The position numbers and the translations under genes are program-made. 64,000 nucleotides of DNA from contig MUYB01000020.1 of NCBI GenBank assembly GCA_002015125.1, positions 15,104 to 79,103 of the forward strand, given 5' to 3'. Shown here piece after piece: positions 41,803 to 52,385 of the stretch. The stretch is from [Haemophilus] felis (lineage in GTDB: Bacteria; Pseudomonadota; Gammaproteobacteria; Enterobacterales; Pasteurellaceae). How positions within the stretch are numbered: position 1 is the stretch's first letter; the number at the start of each line of letters is the position of its first letter. The notes under the pieces were generated by a model. That model searched no databases. It had not been told where the DNA came from and was given only the letters and a program-made list of their open reading frames with translations.

Positions 41803-41862
41803 TGATCTGCACCCCAAAAGTTGGACTAAACAACTAACTTATTAAGGTGCAGATTTTTTTAT
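41803..41862 (+). mobile_element. IS3-family (IS150-group) end-like fragment, now a terminator
   Basis: TGATCTGCACCCCAAAAGTTG at 41803 onward, continuing GGACTAAACAACT, resembles the terminal inverted repeat and left leader of IS150-group elements, in which the first orf starts at an ATG just after GGTGCAGATTTTTTT. Here that ATG (41861) leads nowhere and the mfd 3' end follows. The fragment also forms ATCTGCACC (41805-41813)/GGTGCAGAT (41846-41854) plus T's, so it works as the porin terminator. The IS identity is from memory of the family ends. Confidence 0.5.
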
Positions 41863-41868
41863 GCTGAA

Positions 41869-44800
41869 TTATTGTATCTGAGTAATTAACCTTTCCACAA
41901 AATCTAACCGCACTTTATGGCTTTCAAAGGTTTTGGTAAAGCGGAATTTGGTTGGACCGTCGAAGCGGTAAACTTTAGGTTCGGCTTGAATTAATTGCAG
42001 GAATTTTATCGGATCTAAATCCGCATTGGCGGCAAATTCAATAAATCCCCCTTGGGCGTTAGCGTCGATTTTATGTATTTGCAGCGTTTTTGCCATTTGG
42101 CGTAACTGGGCGATTTGGAATAAATTTCGAGTGGCTTCGGGAAGCGTGCCGAAACGGTCGATAAGTTCCACTTTAAGTTCATCTAATGCCTGTTTATTTT
42201 CTGCTCCTGCAATGCGTTTATAGAAGGACAAGCGCATATTGACATCACCGACATAATCCTCTGGCAACAAAGCTGGCAAGCGTAAATCAATTTCCACTTG
42301 TTGTTGGGTTAATTCATCAAGAGATGGCTCACGCCCTGCTTTTAAGGCATTCACTGCACTTTCCAGTAAATCCATATACAGGGAAAAACCGATGGACTCA
42401 ATTTGTCCGCTTTGCTCAGAACCCAACAATTCGCCAGCGCCACGAATTTCCAAATCGTGGGTAGCAAGCAAGAATCCTGCCCCTAAATTATCCAAACTTT
42501 CTAACGCCTCAAGACGTTTTTGGGCATCTTTGGTCATGGCTTTTGGCGGTGGCGTTAATAAATACGCATAGGCTTGATGATGGGAACGTCCCACACGTCC
42601 GCGCAGTTGGTGTAATTGTGCTAAACCAAAGTTATCTGCACGCTCAATAATAATGGTGTTGGCAGTGGGTACATCAATGCCCGTTTCAATAATGGTGGAA
42701 CACACCAACACATTAAAACGTTGGTGATAAAAATCCGACATCACTCGCTCAAGTTCACGCTCGCGCATTTGTCCGTGCCCGATAATGATACGTGCTTCAG
42801 GCACTAAATTGGCTAATTTTTCCGCACAATTTTCGATACTGGCGACGTCGTTATGCAAATAATATGCCTGACCGCCACGCAAAATTTCACGCAAGATTGC
42901 CTCCCGAATAATGGCGTCGTCCGCCTGCTTAACAAAGGTTTTAATGGTTAAACGGCGTGCTGGCGGCGTTGAAATAATGGACAAATCCCGAATGCCGTGC
43001 ATCGCCATATTGAGGGTTCTTGGGATTGGCGTCGCCGTTAAGGTGAGAATATCAATGTTGGCACGAAGCTGTTTAATGCGTTCTTTTTGTCGCACGCCGA
43101 AACGATGTTCTTCATCAATCACCAGTAAGCCCAAGTCGTTAAATTGCACGTCAGATTGAATCAGTTTATGCGTGCCGATCAAAATATCCACTTTGCCCTG
43201 TACCACATTTTCTAGAATGGCTTTCTGCTCTTTCGCCGTTTTAAAACGAGAAAGCATTTCCACATTCACAGGGAAGTTGGCAAAACGGTCTTTGAAATTT
43301 TCAAAATGTTGCTGAGCAAGCAGCGTCGTCGGCACTAACACCGCCACTTGCTTGTGATTCATTACCGCTAAAAACGCCGCACGCATTGCCACTTCGGTTT
43401 TACCAAAACCCACGTCGCCGCACACCAAGCGATCCATTGCTTTAGGTTGGCACATATCCGCAATAACGGCGTTAATTGCCATTTCTTGATCGTGAGTTTC
43501 TTCAAAAGGAAAGGTCGCCGCAAATTGTTGGAAGGCTTCACGATCATAATGAAAGGCAAAACCTGTTTGTGCTTCACGTTGGGCATACACATCCAGCAAT
43601 TCGGCTGCCACATCACGAATTTTCTCCGCCGCTTTTTGGCGAGCTCGCACCCAAGCATCGCTTCCAAGTTTATGCAATGGTGCGGTTTCATCGGAACCAC
43701 CCACATAGCGGCTGATTAAATGTAAAGATGCCACTGGCACATACAATTTGGATTCATTGGCATAATTTAACAGCAAATATTCTGCCGTAACGCCACCGTT
43801 TTCGAGGGTTACCAAACCTGCATAGCGTCCGACGCCGTGATCTAAATGCACCACAGGTTGCCCAATTTTCAGTTCCGCAAGATTGCGGATTAAGGTATCA
43901 GGATTGACGGATTTACGTTTATCACGGCTACGCTGTTGCACACGTTCGCCTAATAATTCCGTTTCGGTGATCACGGCAAGCGGCGGCGTTTGTTCCAAAA
44001 TAAAGCCGCTTTCCAAGGCGCTGATCAGCACATTACATTTTTCTTTGACGGCGGAAAGTGCGGCTAATTGCTGTGGTTTTATTTTCAACGGCGTCAACAG
44101 CTCAAACAAGGTTTCACGTCGTCCTTCCGTTTCCACGGAAAACACCACATTGCCTTGAAATTGCTTGTTAAATTGGCGTAATGCTTGCAACGGTTCTTTC
44201 TGTTGCGATTGAATTGCCAACGGCGGTAGCGGCTGTACCGCCAAATTTTTTTGACGCACCGACGCCCGAAGTTTCTCTTGTTTTAAACTGAGTCTTGGAT
44301 AATTTTTGAGTGTGCGGTTCACCTCATCCATTCGTAGCCATAAGCGTTCAGGCGGTAATAACGGACGCATAGGATCCACTTTGCGACTTTCATAACGCTG
44401 CTCCGCATCTTGATAAAAACGTTCCCCTTGTGTCTGAATATCGCCCACATCAAGAAACAAAGTATTGGCAGGCAAATAATCAAATAAGGTTGCCATTTGT
44501 TCAAAAAATAACGGCTGCCAGTATTCAATCCCTGAAATTAACGTGCCTTTGCTCACCTGTTGGTAAATATGTTCAGGATCACGACGAATTTCCCCAAAGG
44601 TTTCTCGAAATTGGGTGCGGAAAAACTCAATGCCTTTCTCATCGGTGGGAAACTCGCGAGCAGGCAATAAATGAATGGCGTCGATTGCTTCCAGCGTACG
44701 TTGGGTATCTACATCAAAAGTGCGGATAGAATCAATTTCATCGTCAAAAAAATCTAAACGAAAAGGCACATCGCTTCCCATTGGGAAAAGATCCAGCAAG

Positions 44801-45300
44801 GCACCACGCACCGCATATTCACCGTGTTCCAACACTTGCTCCACCGCACGATACCCTGCATTTTCGAGGTTTGAACGCATTTTGTTAATTTGTAAGCACT
44901 CCCCTTTTTTAATTAACAACAAGTTATGGTGCAAAAAAGTCGGCGGACATAAACGCTGCATTAGGGTGCTAATGGGCAAAATTACAATGCCTTTTTCTTG
45001 GTGCTGCAATTGAAAAAGGGTGCTTAAACGGGTGGAGATGATCTCTTGATGGGGTGAAAAGGCATCATAAGGCAAGGTTTCCCAGTCGGGGAAAAAATAA
45101 ACAGGATTTTCGCTAAACTGAGATAAGGTTTTCTCTAAACGCACGGCGTTTCTAGCGTCGGCGGTGATTAGGGCGATTAACCCCGAATGTTGCTCACTGA
45201 TTTCGGCAATGGCAAGGCAATCCGCCCCTGCTAAAACATTGCCTAACATTTTGTGATCGTTTGGTTGCGTTGGAATATCCAGTTGGAAAAAATGCGTCAT
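41869..45300 (-). CDS. mfd: Transcription-repair coupling factor Mfd
   Basis: A 1143-aa DNA translocase that removes stalled RNA polymerase and recruits UvrA. In order: a UvrB-homologous N-terminal region (about 1-330), the RNA polymerase-interacting CarD-like domain (IGQPVVHLDHGVGRYAG, about 475-490), helicase motor with Walker A VCGDVGFGKTEVAMRAA (about 625) and DEEHRFGVRQKE (about 730), TLTATPIPRTLNMAM, and the C-terminal TRCF domain (about 1000-1143). Length and motifs are complete. An uptake signal lies at the start of its upstream region and one inside its 3' end. Confidence 0.97.
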   Translation of the reverse strand: MTHFFQLDIPTQPNDHKMLGNVLAGADCLAIAEISEQHSGLIALITADARNAVRLEKTLSQFSENPVYFFPDWETLPYDAFSPHQEIISTRLSTLFQLQHQEKGIVILPISTLMQRLCPPTFLHHNLLLIKKGECLQINKMRSNLENAGYRAVEQVLEHGEYAVRGALLDLFPMGSDVPFRLDFFDDEIDSIRTFDVDTQRTLEAIDAIHLLPAREFPTDEKGIEFFRTQFRETFGEIRRDPEHIYQQVSKGTLISGIEYWQPLFFEQMATLFDYLPANTLFLDVGDIQTQGERFYQDAEQRYESRKVDPMRPLLPPERLWLRMDEVNRTLKNYPRLSLKQEKLRASVRQKNLAVQPLPPLAIQSQQKEPLQALRQFNKQFQGNVVFSVETEGRRETLFELLTPLKIKPQQLAALSAVKEKCNVLISALESGFILEQTPPLAVITETELLGERVQQRSRDKRKSVNPDTLIRNLAELKIGQPVVHLDHGVGRYAGLVTLENGGVTAEYLLLNYANESKLYVPVASLHLISRYVGGSDETAPLHKLGSDAWVRARQKAAEKIRDVAAELLDVYAQREAQTGFAFHYDREAFQQFAATFPFEETHDQEMAINAVIADMCQPKAMDRLVCGDVGFGKTEVAMRAAFLAVMNHKQVAVLVPTTLLAQQHFENFKDRFANFPVNVEMLSRFKTAKEQKAILENVVQGKVDILIGTHKLIQSDVQFNDLGLLVIDEEHRFGVRQKERIKQLRANIDILTLTATPIPRTLNMAMHGIRDLSIISTPPARRLTIKTFVKQADDAIIREAILREILRGGQAYYLHNDVASIENCAEKLANLVPEARIIIGHGQMRERELERVMSDFYHQRFNVLVCSTIIETGIDVPTANTIIIERADNFGLAQLHQLRGRVGRSHHQAYAYLLTPPPKAMTKDAQKRLEALESLDNLGAGFLLATHDLEIRGAGELLGSEQSGQIESIGFSLYMDLLESAVNALKAGREPSLDELTQQQVEIDLRLPALLPEDYVGDVNMRLSFYKRIAGAENKQALDELKVELIDRFGTLPEATRNLFQIAQLRQMAKTLQIHKIDANAQGGFIEFAANADLDPIKFLQLIQAEPKVYRFDGPTKFRFTKTFESHKVRLDFVERLITQIQ
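41907..41915 (-). repeat. DNA uptake signal (within mfd)
   Basis: Exact ACCGCACTT, the complement of the Hin-type core, inside the last codons of mfd. Confidence 0.85.
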
Positions 45301-45309
45301 AAGTGCGGT
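45301..45309 (+). repeat. DNA uptake signal (mfd upstream region)
   Basis: Exact AAGTGCGGT directly adjoining the mfd start codon in the mfd-glmU gap. Confidence 0.85.
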
Positions 45310-45552
45310 GATTTTCAGAAAATTTAAAAGCGACAGTTTAGCCTAATTATCAAATGGCTCCAAGTTGATTGGGGAAAAGATTGTGTGCACATAATTTGAT
45401 GGAGATTGGAATTAGTAATCTACCGCTTAAGTCCACTTCAGTGCTATGTCATTTTGTGCATATTATTCATTCTACTTTTTACGAAGCTGTGTTTTATGCA
45501 AGGATTAGATTATAATTCGCAGCCACAACCATTCTCAGACAAAGGAATCCCT

Positions 45553-46920
45553 ATGAATACCCCATTAAGCATTGTTATTCTCGCCGCTGGTAAAGGCACA
45601 AGAATGTATTCTGATTTACCCAAAGTGCTGCACAAAATTGCAGGCAAACCTATGGTGAAGCATGTAATTGATACGGTGAAAGCGATTCATGCTAAACAAA
45701 TTTATTTGGTGTATGGACAGGGTGGAGAGGTGATGCAACAACATCTCGCCGATGAACCTGTGCATTGGGTACATCAAGCGGAGCAACTCGGCACAGGGCA
45801 CGCAATGCAACAAGCTGCGCCGTTTTTCCAAGATGAGGAAAATATTTTAATGCTATATGGTGATGGCCCGATGATCAGCGAAACAACCTTGCAGCGATTA
45901 ATCGCCGCTAAACCAGAAAATGGTATCGCTTTGTTGACAGTGGTGTTAGAGAATCCTACAGGCTACGGTCGTATTGTTCGTGAGAATGGCAAGGTGGTTG
46001 CCATTGTGGAACAAAAAGATGCTAATGCAGAGCAATTGAAAATCCAAGAAATTAACACGGGAGTGTTGGTTGCAAATGGAAAACAATTGAAAACTTGGTT
46101 AGCACAATTAACGAACAATAATGCCCAAGGTGAATATTATATGACCGATGTTATCGCTTTAGCTAACCAAGCAGGTAGCGACGTTGTGGCGGTGCAAGCG
46201 GAAGACTTTATGGAAGTTGAAGGGGTGAATAACCGTCAACAGCTTGCTCGCTTGGAGCGTTATTATCAACGCAAACAGGCGGAAAAATTATTATTAGCGG
46301 GCGTGGCTTTAGCGGATCCTGAGCGTTTTGATCTGCGTGGTGAATTAACCCATGGTAAAGATGTTGAAATTGATGTGAATGTGATTTTAGAAGGCAAAGT
46401 TCAACTCGGAAATCGTGTGCGTATTGGTGCGGGTTGTGTGCTGAAAAACTGCGTTATCGCCGACGATGTAGAAATTAAACCTTATTCTGTTTTAGAAGAT
46501 GCTAGCGTCGGTCAAGCTTCGCAGATTGGGCCTTTTTCTCGCTTGCGTCCGGGCGCTGAATTATCTGAACAAACCCATATAGGCAACTTTGTGGAAATTA
46601 AAAAATCTCAAGTAGGTAAAGGTTCTAAAGTAAATCATCTTAGTTATGTGGGCGATTCGAGCATTGGTAAGGATTGTAACATTGGCGCGGGTGTGATCAC
46701 TTGTAATTACGATGGTGCAAATAAGTTTAAAACCATTATTGGTGATGATGTGTTTGTGGGGTCTGATGTGCAGTTGATAGCGCCGGTAACTGTTGAAAAT
46801 GGTGCGACGATTGGTGCAGGTTCAACTATTAGCAAAAATGTTAACGCAGATGAATTAGTGCTGACTCGTGTGCCGCAGCGTCATATTAAAGATTGGCAAC
46901 GACCAAAACGGCAGAAATGA
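45553..46920 (+). CDS. glmU: Bifunctional GlcNAc-1-P uridylyltransferase / GlcN-1-P acetyltransferase
   Basis: A 455-aa trimeric enzyme making UDP-GlcNAc for peptidoglycan and LPS. The N-terminal uridylyltransferase has [18 protein letters not shown] (about 10-27); the C-terminal acetyltransferase is a left-handed beta-helix of hexapeptide repeats (about 250-440). The start at 45553 has AAAGGA; the much longer frame from 45406 is unconserved upstream sequence containing a TATAAT at 45511. selB starts 1 bp after its stop. Confidence 0.97.
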   Translation: MNTPLSIVILAAGKGTRMYSDLPKVLHKIAGKPMVKHVIDTVKAIHAKQIYLVYGQGGEVMQQHLADEPVHWVHQAEQLGTGHAMQQAAPFFQDEENILMLYGDGPMISETTLQRLIAAKPENGIALLTVVLENPTGYGRIVRENGKVVAIVEQKDANAEQLKIQEINTGVLVANGKQLKTWLAQLTNNNAQGEYYMTDVIALANQAGSDVVAVQAEDFMEVEGVNNRQQLARLERYYQRKQAEKLLLAGVALADPERFDLRGELTHGKDVEIDVNVILEGKVQLGNRVRIGAGCVLKNCVIADDVEIKPYSVLEDASVGQASQIGPFSRLRPGAELSEQTHIGNFVEIKKSQVGKGSKVNHLSYVGDSSIGKDCNIGAGVITCNYDGANKFKTIIGDDVFVGSDVQLIAPVTVENGATIGAGSTISKNVNADELVLTRVPQRHIKDWQRPKRQK

Positions 46921-46921
46921 T

Positions 46922-48790
46922 ATGATTATTGCAACCTCTGGTCATGTAGATCACGGAAAAACAGCCTTACTTGAAGCCCTAACAGGAACCCATACCGCTC
47001 ATCTACCCGAAGAGAAAAAACGCGGGATGACCATTGATTTAGGCTATGCTTATTTACCTTTAGATGAACAGCATATTCTTGGATTTATTGATGTGCCAGG
47101 GCATGAAAAGTTTCTGGGAAATATGCTAGCGGGTCTCGGCGGTATTGATTATGCCATGTTAGTTGTGGCCGCTAATGAGGGGATTCAAGCACAAACTCAC
47201 GAGCATTTAAACATTCTGAAATTATTAGATTTTAAAGAAATTATTTTAGTTATCAGCAAAGCAGATTTAGCGGATGATAAACAAATTTCAGAATTAGTTA
47301 GCCAGCTCCGACAAAAATATCCTGTCTTATTGCACTCTCCCATTTTTATTACCTCAACGAAAAATCAACGAGGTGTCGTAGAATTAAGAGAATATCTTGC
47401 TGCTTTACCAAATCTTGCTCAACAAGCGAGACCATTTCGTTATGCCATTGATCGCATTTTTCATATAAAAGGGGCTGGAACGGTGGTAACAGGCACGGCT
47501 TTTTCAGGTGAAGTGAATGTGGAGCAAGAGCTCTTTTTTTCCGATGGACAAAAGGTGAGAGTAAAAAATATTCATAGTCAAAATCAGAAAAGTACTAAAG
47601 GTATCGCAGGGCAACGCCTTGCGCTGAATATTCATCACGATATGGCACGAGAATTGATTTCTCGTGGCGACTGGCTTTTTTCTCACCCACCTGTAACGCC
47701 GACAGAGCGTATTTCTGTACAGTTGCAGCCGACGGTGGCACTAAAAGAAAATCAAGCTGTGCATATTTATCAGGCCGCAAGTCGAAGCACAGGTCGTCTT
47801 AATTTGTTACAAGATAAAAATCTTATGCCTGAACAGCAGGCATTAGCTGAAATCATTTTAGATAAACCTTTGTTTTTAACTTATGGCGATAATTTGATTG
47901 TGCGTAGCGGCGATGCGAAGCAATTGATTGCGGGAGCGCATGTGTTGGAAATTTACGCACCGAGTCGTTACAAACGAAGTGAGCAACATTTAAATTATTT
48001 AACCCAATTACAGCTGGCTAAAACAGAGGCTGAACGCATTCAGCTGTATTTAGCGAATAATGCTTTGCCTTTATCTACCTTGGCTTGGATTGAACAGCTT
48101 ACCCATAGCCAATTAAAAAATTTATTGGCGCAAATCCAACATCAATGGTATCAAGATTGGTGTTTTAGCGCCGATTATCAGCAACAGCAGAAAAACCGCT
48201 TGTTAGCGACGCTAGCACAATATCATCATCGACATGATGATCAAATTGGTATTAGTAAAGCTCGTCTTTGCCGTATTGCGTGCTTACATCAGCCTGAAAA
48301 ATTAATGTTTTATTTTATTGATGAGTTATTGTCAGAACAAAAATTGCAACAAACTCGAGGTTGGTTGCATTTACCAAGTCATAAAATTCAATTTGATGAA
48401 AATGAACAGCAATGTTGGAAACAAGTTTTTGATTTGTTTGAACAACATCATGGACAGCCTTTGTGGGTGCGAGATGTGGCAACTGCGTTACAAATTGAGG
48501 AAACCGCTATGCGCAATTTTCTCTATAAAGCAGGGAAATTAGGTTATCTTACCCCAGTGGTAAAAGATCGTTTTTTCTTAACCACGGATATCTATGCCTA
48601 TGCGGCGTTAATTAAGCAATATATTGGTCAGTTTGGCGCCATTTCAGTGAATCAACTGCGCGATGAATTAGGCTTTGGACGAAAAGTCACGGTGCAACTT
48701 ATAGAATATTTTGATCGAAGTGGTTTTTTGCGCCGCAAAGGAAATGTACATATTTTACGCGATGCTCAATTGTTTGATGCGCTCTCATAA
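46922..48790 (+). CDS. selB: Selenocysteine-specific elongation factor SelB
   Basis: A 622-aa GTPase that delivers Sec-tRNA to UGA codons next to a SECIS hairpin. The GTPase motifs are GHVDHGKTALL (7-17), DVPGHEKFLGNM (about 57-68) and SKAD (about 112-115); domains II-III follow, then C-terminal winged helices (about 370-622) that bind SECIS. The start at 46922 is 1 bp after the glmU stop; the longer frame from 46868 is not used. selA, its usual partner, is not adjacent. Confidence 0.95.
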   Translation: MIIATSGHVDHGKTALLEALTGTHTAHLPEEKKRGMTIDLGYAYLPLDEQHILGFIDVPGHEKFLGNMLAGLGGIDYAMLVVAANEGIQAQTHEHLNILKLLDFKEIILVISKADLADDKQISELVSQLRQKYPVLLHSPIFITSTKNQRGVVELREYLAALPNLAQQARPFRYAIDRIFHIKGAGTVVTGTAFSGEVNVEQELFFSDGQKVRVKNIHSQNQKSTKGIAGQRLALNIHHDMARELISRGDWLFSHPPVTPTERISVQLQPTVALKENQAVHIYQAASRSTGRLNLLQDKNLMPEQQALAEIILDKPLFLTYGDNLIVRSGDAKQLIAGAHVLEIYAPSRYKRSEQHLNYLTQLQLAKTEAERIQLYLANNALPLSTLAWIEQLTHSQLKNLLAQIQHQWYQDWCFSADYQQQQKNRLLATLAQYHHRHDDQIGISKARLCRIACLHQPEKLMFYFIDELLSEQKLQQTRGWLHLPSHKIQFDENEQQCWKQVFDLFEQHHGQPLWVRDVATALQIEETAMRNFLYKAGKLGYLTPVVKDRFFLTTDIYAYAALIKQYIGQFGAISVNQLRDELGFGRKVTVQLIEYFDRSGFLRRKGNVHILRDAQLFDALS

Positions 48791-48840
48791 AACTATACTA
48801 ACGACTCGGCATTTTTATTTGTCTTTTTAGTGAAAACATT

Positions 48841-50115
48841 ATGTTACGAATTTTTTATACTTTGTTACTTTATTTGGTTCAGCCTGTATTGTTACTGATC
48901 GCGCTCTGGCGTAGTTTAAAATCACCTAATTACCGTAAGCGCCTTAATGAACGTTATGCATTCTATTTTTCAGATAAACCTCGCCCAAAAGGTATTTTGA
49001 TACACGCGGTTTCAGTGGGTGAGGTTATTGCCGCCACCCCTTTAGTGAAACGCTTGCAACAACAATATCCTGATTTAGCCATTACTTTTACCACCATTAC
49101 GCCAACAGGTTCGGAACGTGTTAAGGCAGCCTTTGGCGATACTGTTCATCATATTTATTTGCCACATGATTTACCTGATGCAATGGCTCGCTTTGTTAAA
49201 TTTGTTCAGCCTCAAATTTGTATTGTGATTGAAACTGAAATCTGGCCAAATCTGATTATTCAGTTAAAAAAGCGAAATATTCCTTTTATTATCGCCAATG
49301 GGCGTTTATCTGAACGCTCTGCTCGTCGTTATGGATTGGTGAAGCAAGCGCTAAAAGGCATTTTTAGACATATTGATATGATTGCCGCACAGGATAACGT
49401 GAGTTTGCAGCGTTATTTATCCCTTGGTTTTCCCTCAGAAAGTCTTAAATTAACAGGGAATATCAAATATGATCTGGTGATTAACAAGGAACTGCAGCAA
49501 AAAATCGAGCAATTAAAACAGCAATGGCAGCTTGACCGCCCAGTATGGATAGCCGCTAGTACGCATTTAGGTGAAGACGAATTCATTTTAGCAGCGCATA
49601 AAAAATTACTAGCCAGTCATTCTGATTTATTGCTCATTTTAGTGCCGCGCCACCCTGAACGTTTTGATTCTGTGGCGCAACTGATTGAACAGCAAGGATT
49701 AAATTATATTCGACGAAGCTCACAACATTCTCCTCAAGCAAATACGCAGGTGTTATTAGGCGATAGCATGGGGGAATTGATGTTGCTTTATGCTATGTCT
49801 AATATTGCTTTTGTGGGCGGCAGTTTAGTGAAGCACGGCGGACATAATCCACTCGAGCCACTGGCGTTTCAACTGCCTGTGTTAAGCGGTCAACACACTT
49901 TTAATTTCCCTGAAGTGTTTGACCAACTAAAACAAGTTAATGGCGTGGTAACGCTTGAAAGCTCGGTGGAACATATTCAGCAAGAAGTTGAAAAATTCCT
50001 CTGTTCGCCTCAACGTCGCCAACGATACGGCACTGCAGGTTACCAAGTTTTAATGGAAAATCGTGGTGCATTACAGCGCTTATTGGATTTACTCAGCTCT
50101 TATTTGAACAAATAA
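48841..50115 (+). CDS. waaA: 3-deoxy-D-manno-octulosonic acid (Kdo) transferase
   Basis: Inner-membrane-associated GT-B glycosyltransferase of 424 aa that adds Kdo to lipid A precursor. It has an N-terminal membrane anchor (about 5-22), the conserved [14 protein letters not shown] (about 57-70), ETEIWPNLI (about 127) and [18 protein letters not shown] (about 325-342). In Haemophilus the enzyme adds a single Kdo that is then phosphorylated; which type this is cannot be told from sequence alone. coaD follows after 1 bp. Confidence 0.95.
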   Translation: MLRIFYTLLLYLVQPVLLLIALWRSLKSPNYRKRLNERYAFYFSDKPRPKGILIHAVSVGEVIAATPLVKRLQQQYPDLAITFTTITPTGSERVKAAFGDTVHHIYLPHDLPDAMARFVKFVQPQICIVIETEIWPNLIIQLKKRNIPFIIANGRLSERSARRYGLVKQALKGIFRHIDMIAAQDNVSLQRYLSLGFPSESLKLTGNIKYDLVINKELQQKIEQLKQQWQLDRPVWIAASTHLGEDEFILAAHKKLLASHSDLLLILVPRHPERFDSVAQLIEQQGLNYIRRSSQHSPQANTQVLLGDSMGELMLLYAMSNIAFVGGSLVKHGGHNPLEPLAFQLPVLSGQHTFNFPEVFDQLKQVNGVVTLESSVEHIQQEVEKFLCSPQRRQRYGTAGYQVLMENRGALQRLLDLLSSYLNK

Positions 50116-50116
50116 T

Positions 50117-50590
50117 ATGAATACAGTTATTTATCCCGGTACTTTTGATCCCATTACTAATGGGCATTTAGATATTATTCAACGTAGCGCCGCTTTATTT
50201 CCAAAGGTTTTGGTTGCGGTTGCGGCGAATCCGAATAAGAAACCTTTATTTAGCTTATCTGAACGATTGAATTTAGTGCGACAATCTGTGTGCGAATTAC
50301 ACAATGTTGAGGTGATTGCCTTTGAGGGATTACTTGCAGATTTGCTCAAGCAAAAACAAATTCACGCCATTATTCGAGGGGTGAGAAGTGCCAATGATTT
50401 TGACTATGAACTCCAACTTGCTCACTTAAATCGCTTGTTAAGTGAAGGGGTAGAAAGTATTTTTTTACCGCCGTCAGAACGGTGGTCATACCTTTCCTCA
50501 ACGATGATAAGAGAAATTCATTTGCATCAAGGCGATGTGAGTCAACTTGTGCCAAAACCAGTTCATCAAGCATTGTTAAATTTAAAATAA
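50117..50590 (+). CDS. coaD: Phosphopantetheine adenylyltransferase
   Basis: A 157-aa hexameric enzyme of coenzyme A synthesis joining 4'-phosphopantetheine to ATP. The nucleotidyltransferase motif [15 protein letters not shown] (about 6-20) and the second motif [11 protein letters not shown] (about 122-132) are complete. It is coupled to waaA, the common waaA-coaD pair of gamma-proteobacteria. Confidence 0.97.
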   Translation: MNTVIYPGTFDPITNGHLDIIQRSAALFPKVLVAVAANPNKKPLFSLSERLNLVRQSVCELHNVEVIAFEGLLADLLKQKQIHAIIRGVRSANDFDYELQLAHLNRLLSEGVESIFLPPSERWSYLSSTMIREIHLHQGDVSQLVPKPVHQALLNLK

Positions 50591-50618
50591 ATTGACCGAT
50601 ATATTATTCCCACTAGGT

Positions 50619-50648
50619 TAGTCCGCCTTTCATAATGCGGACTTTTTC
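50619..50648 (+). terminator. Terminator of coaD
   Basis: Stem GTCCGC (50621-50626)/GCGGAC (50637-50642) followed by TTTTT. Confidence 0.8.
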
Positions 50649-50688
50649 AATGAGAAGTTACATAGAAGCTTGTAAAAGCGAACGGTAT

Positions 50689-50716
50689 TAAAAAAGGTAG
50701 CTGGGCTACCTTTTTA
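50689..50716. terminator. Bidirectional terminator downstream of gdhA
   Basis: Stem AAAAAAGGTAG/CTACCTTTTT around 50691-50715, with runs of A and T on both sides, placed between coaD and gdhA. Confidence 0.8.
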
Positions 50717-50734
50717 TATGGGAAAATCCCTAGA

Positions 50735-52087
50735 TTAATACACACCTTGCGCTAACATAGCGTCAGCAACTTTCACGAAACCTGCAACGTTTGCACCTAC
50801 AACGTAGTTGATGTTTGCTTGACCTTCGATGGTACCGTATTTTTTACAGTTAGCGTGAATGTCTAACATAATTTGATGTAATTTTTGATCCACTTCTTCT
50901 GCTGTCCAGTATAAGCGTTGTGAGCTTTGTGCCATTTCTAAACCAGAAGTTGCCACGCCACCTGCGTTTGCTGCTTTACCCGGTCCGAATAATACGCCAG
51001 CATCTAAAAGTGCATCAGTAGCTTCGATTGTAGTTGGCATATTTGCTCCTTCTGCCACTAATTGTACACCGTTGGCAATTAAGGTTTTTGCAGAAGCTAA
51101 ATCTAATTCGTTTTGAGTTGCACAAGGAAGAGCGATATCTACTTTCACTTCCCAAGGGGTTTTGCCAGCCACATATTTTAAACCGAATTGTTTTGCGTAT
51201 TCTTCAACACGACCACGTTTTTCGTTTTTCAATTCCATTAATGCGGCTAATTTTTCAGTGGTGAAACCAGCTTCATCATACACATAACCTGATGAGTCAG
51301 AACAGGTAACCACTTTAGCGCCTAATTGTAATGCTTTTTCGATAGCATATTGTGCAACGTTACCAGAACCAGATACAGAAACAGTTTTACCTTTGAAGCT
51401 TTCGCCTTTTTCAGCAAGCATTGCTTGTGCAAAGTACACTAAGCCGTAACCAGTTGCTTCAGGACGAATTAAGCTACCGCCGAAGGAAAGACCACGACCA
51501 GTGAATACGCAAGCGGCTTGGTTAGATAATTTTTTCATATAGCCAGCGAGGTAGCCTACTTCACGACCGCCCACACCAATGTCGCCCGCTGGGACGTCAG
51601 TGTCTGCGCCAACGTGACGATATAATTCTGCAATTAACGCTTGGCAGAAACGCATCACTTCGCCGTCAGATTTGCCTTTTGGATCGAAGTCTGAACCGCC
51701 TTTACCGCCGCCCATAGGCAATGTGGTTAAGGCGTTTTTGAAGATTTGTTCAAAACCTAAGAATTTTAAGATAGATAAGTTAACGGATGGGTGGAAACGC
51801 ATACCGCCTTTGAATGGACCGATTGCGCTGTTAAATTGTACGCGGAATGCACGGTTTACTTGAGTTTGACCTTTGTCATCTGTCCAAGCTACACGGAATT
51901 GAATGGCACGCTCAGGTTCAACTAAACGCTCTAACAACGCTTGTGAACGGTATTTTGGATTGGCTTCTAAGAAAGGCCAGATAGAAGTGAATACTTCACG
52001 TACCGCTTGTAAAAATTCTGGTTGATGTGCGTCGCGTTGCGCAACATAGGATAAGAATTCTTCTAATGATGTAACTGTTTTAGACAT
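50735..52087 (-). CDS. gdhA: NADP-specific glutamate dehydrogenase
   Basis: Hexameric enzyme of 450 aa making glutamate from 2-oxoglutarate and ammonia. The catalytic Lys lies in LPMGGGKGGSDFDPKGKSD (about 120-138), GDIGVGGREVGYLAG follows, and the NADP-binding VSGSGNVAQYAIEKA is near 235-249. The length is close to the E. coli enzyme (447). It is monocistronic; the 298 bp upstream are very AT-rich with no gene. Confidence 0.97.
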   Translation of the reverse strand: MSKTVTSLEEFLSYVAQRDAHQPEFLQAVREVFTSIWPFLEANPKYRSQALLERLVEPERAIQFRVAWTDDKGQTQVNRAFRVQFNSAIGPFKGGMRFHPSVNLSILKFLGFEQIFKNALTTLPMGGGKGGSDFDPKGKSDGEVMRFCQALIAELYRHVGADTDVPAGDIGVGGREVGYLAGYMKKLSNQAACVFTGRGLSFGGSLIRPEATGYGLVYFAQAMLAEKGESFKGKTVSVSGSGNVAQYAIEKALQLGAKVVTCSDSSGYVYDEAGFTTEKLAALMELKNEKRGRVEEYAKQFGLKYVAGKTPWEVKVDIALPCATQNELDLASAKTLIANGVQLVAEGANMPTTIEATDALLDAGVLFGPGKAANAGGVATSGLEMAQSSQRLYWTAEEVDQKLHQIMLDIHANCKKYGTIEGQANINYVVGANVAGFVKVADAMLAQGVY

Positions 52088-52385
52088 AATAATTTCCTCA
52101 TTAAATGTGTGTTTGAATGTATTTTTTTATTTTTGTTTCTTCAGCATTGCTGACGGGTTTTAATATGCAATAAGAAAATAGGGTAAAGCAAGCGATTTCT
52201 TGAAAAAATTTATTTGTTTTGCTTTTGTTAAGATGTGATTCAAAAAAAATGACATAATTTTTGAAAAAAATTTAATAAAAGTTAGTGTTTATGAAGTTTA
52301 ATTAGTTAAATTGGACTTTTTTTAGATCTTCTTTTAGAAAAAATGAAAGGAATGTGCGACACAAATATCGCACATTTATATGAAT
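52088..52385. other. AT-rich intergenic region between gdhA and the MarC-family gene
   Basis: No open frame of useful size. It should hold the gdhA promoter (minus strand). Near its other end the hairpin AATGTGCGA (52351-52359)/TCGCACATT (52368-52376) lies 10 bp past the MarC-family stop; it lacks a clear U-run and may be a weak terminator. Confidence 0.6.

Noticed and set aside
45406..45552. A 49-residue N-terminal extension of GlmU
   Set aside because: The region holds a TATAAT promoter element, GlmU is full length from 45553 with a good ribosome site, and no GlmU has such an extension that I know of.
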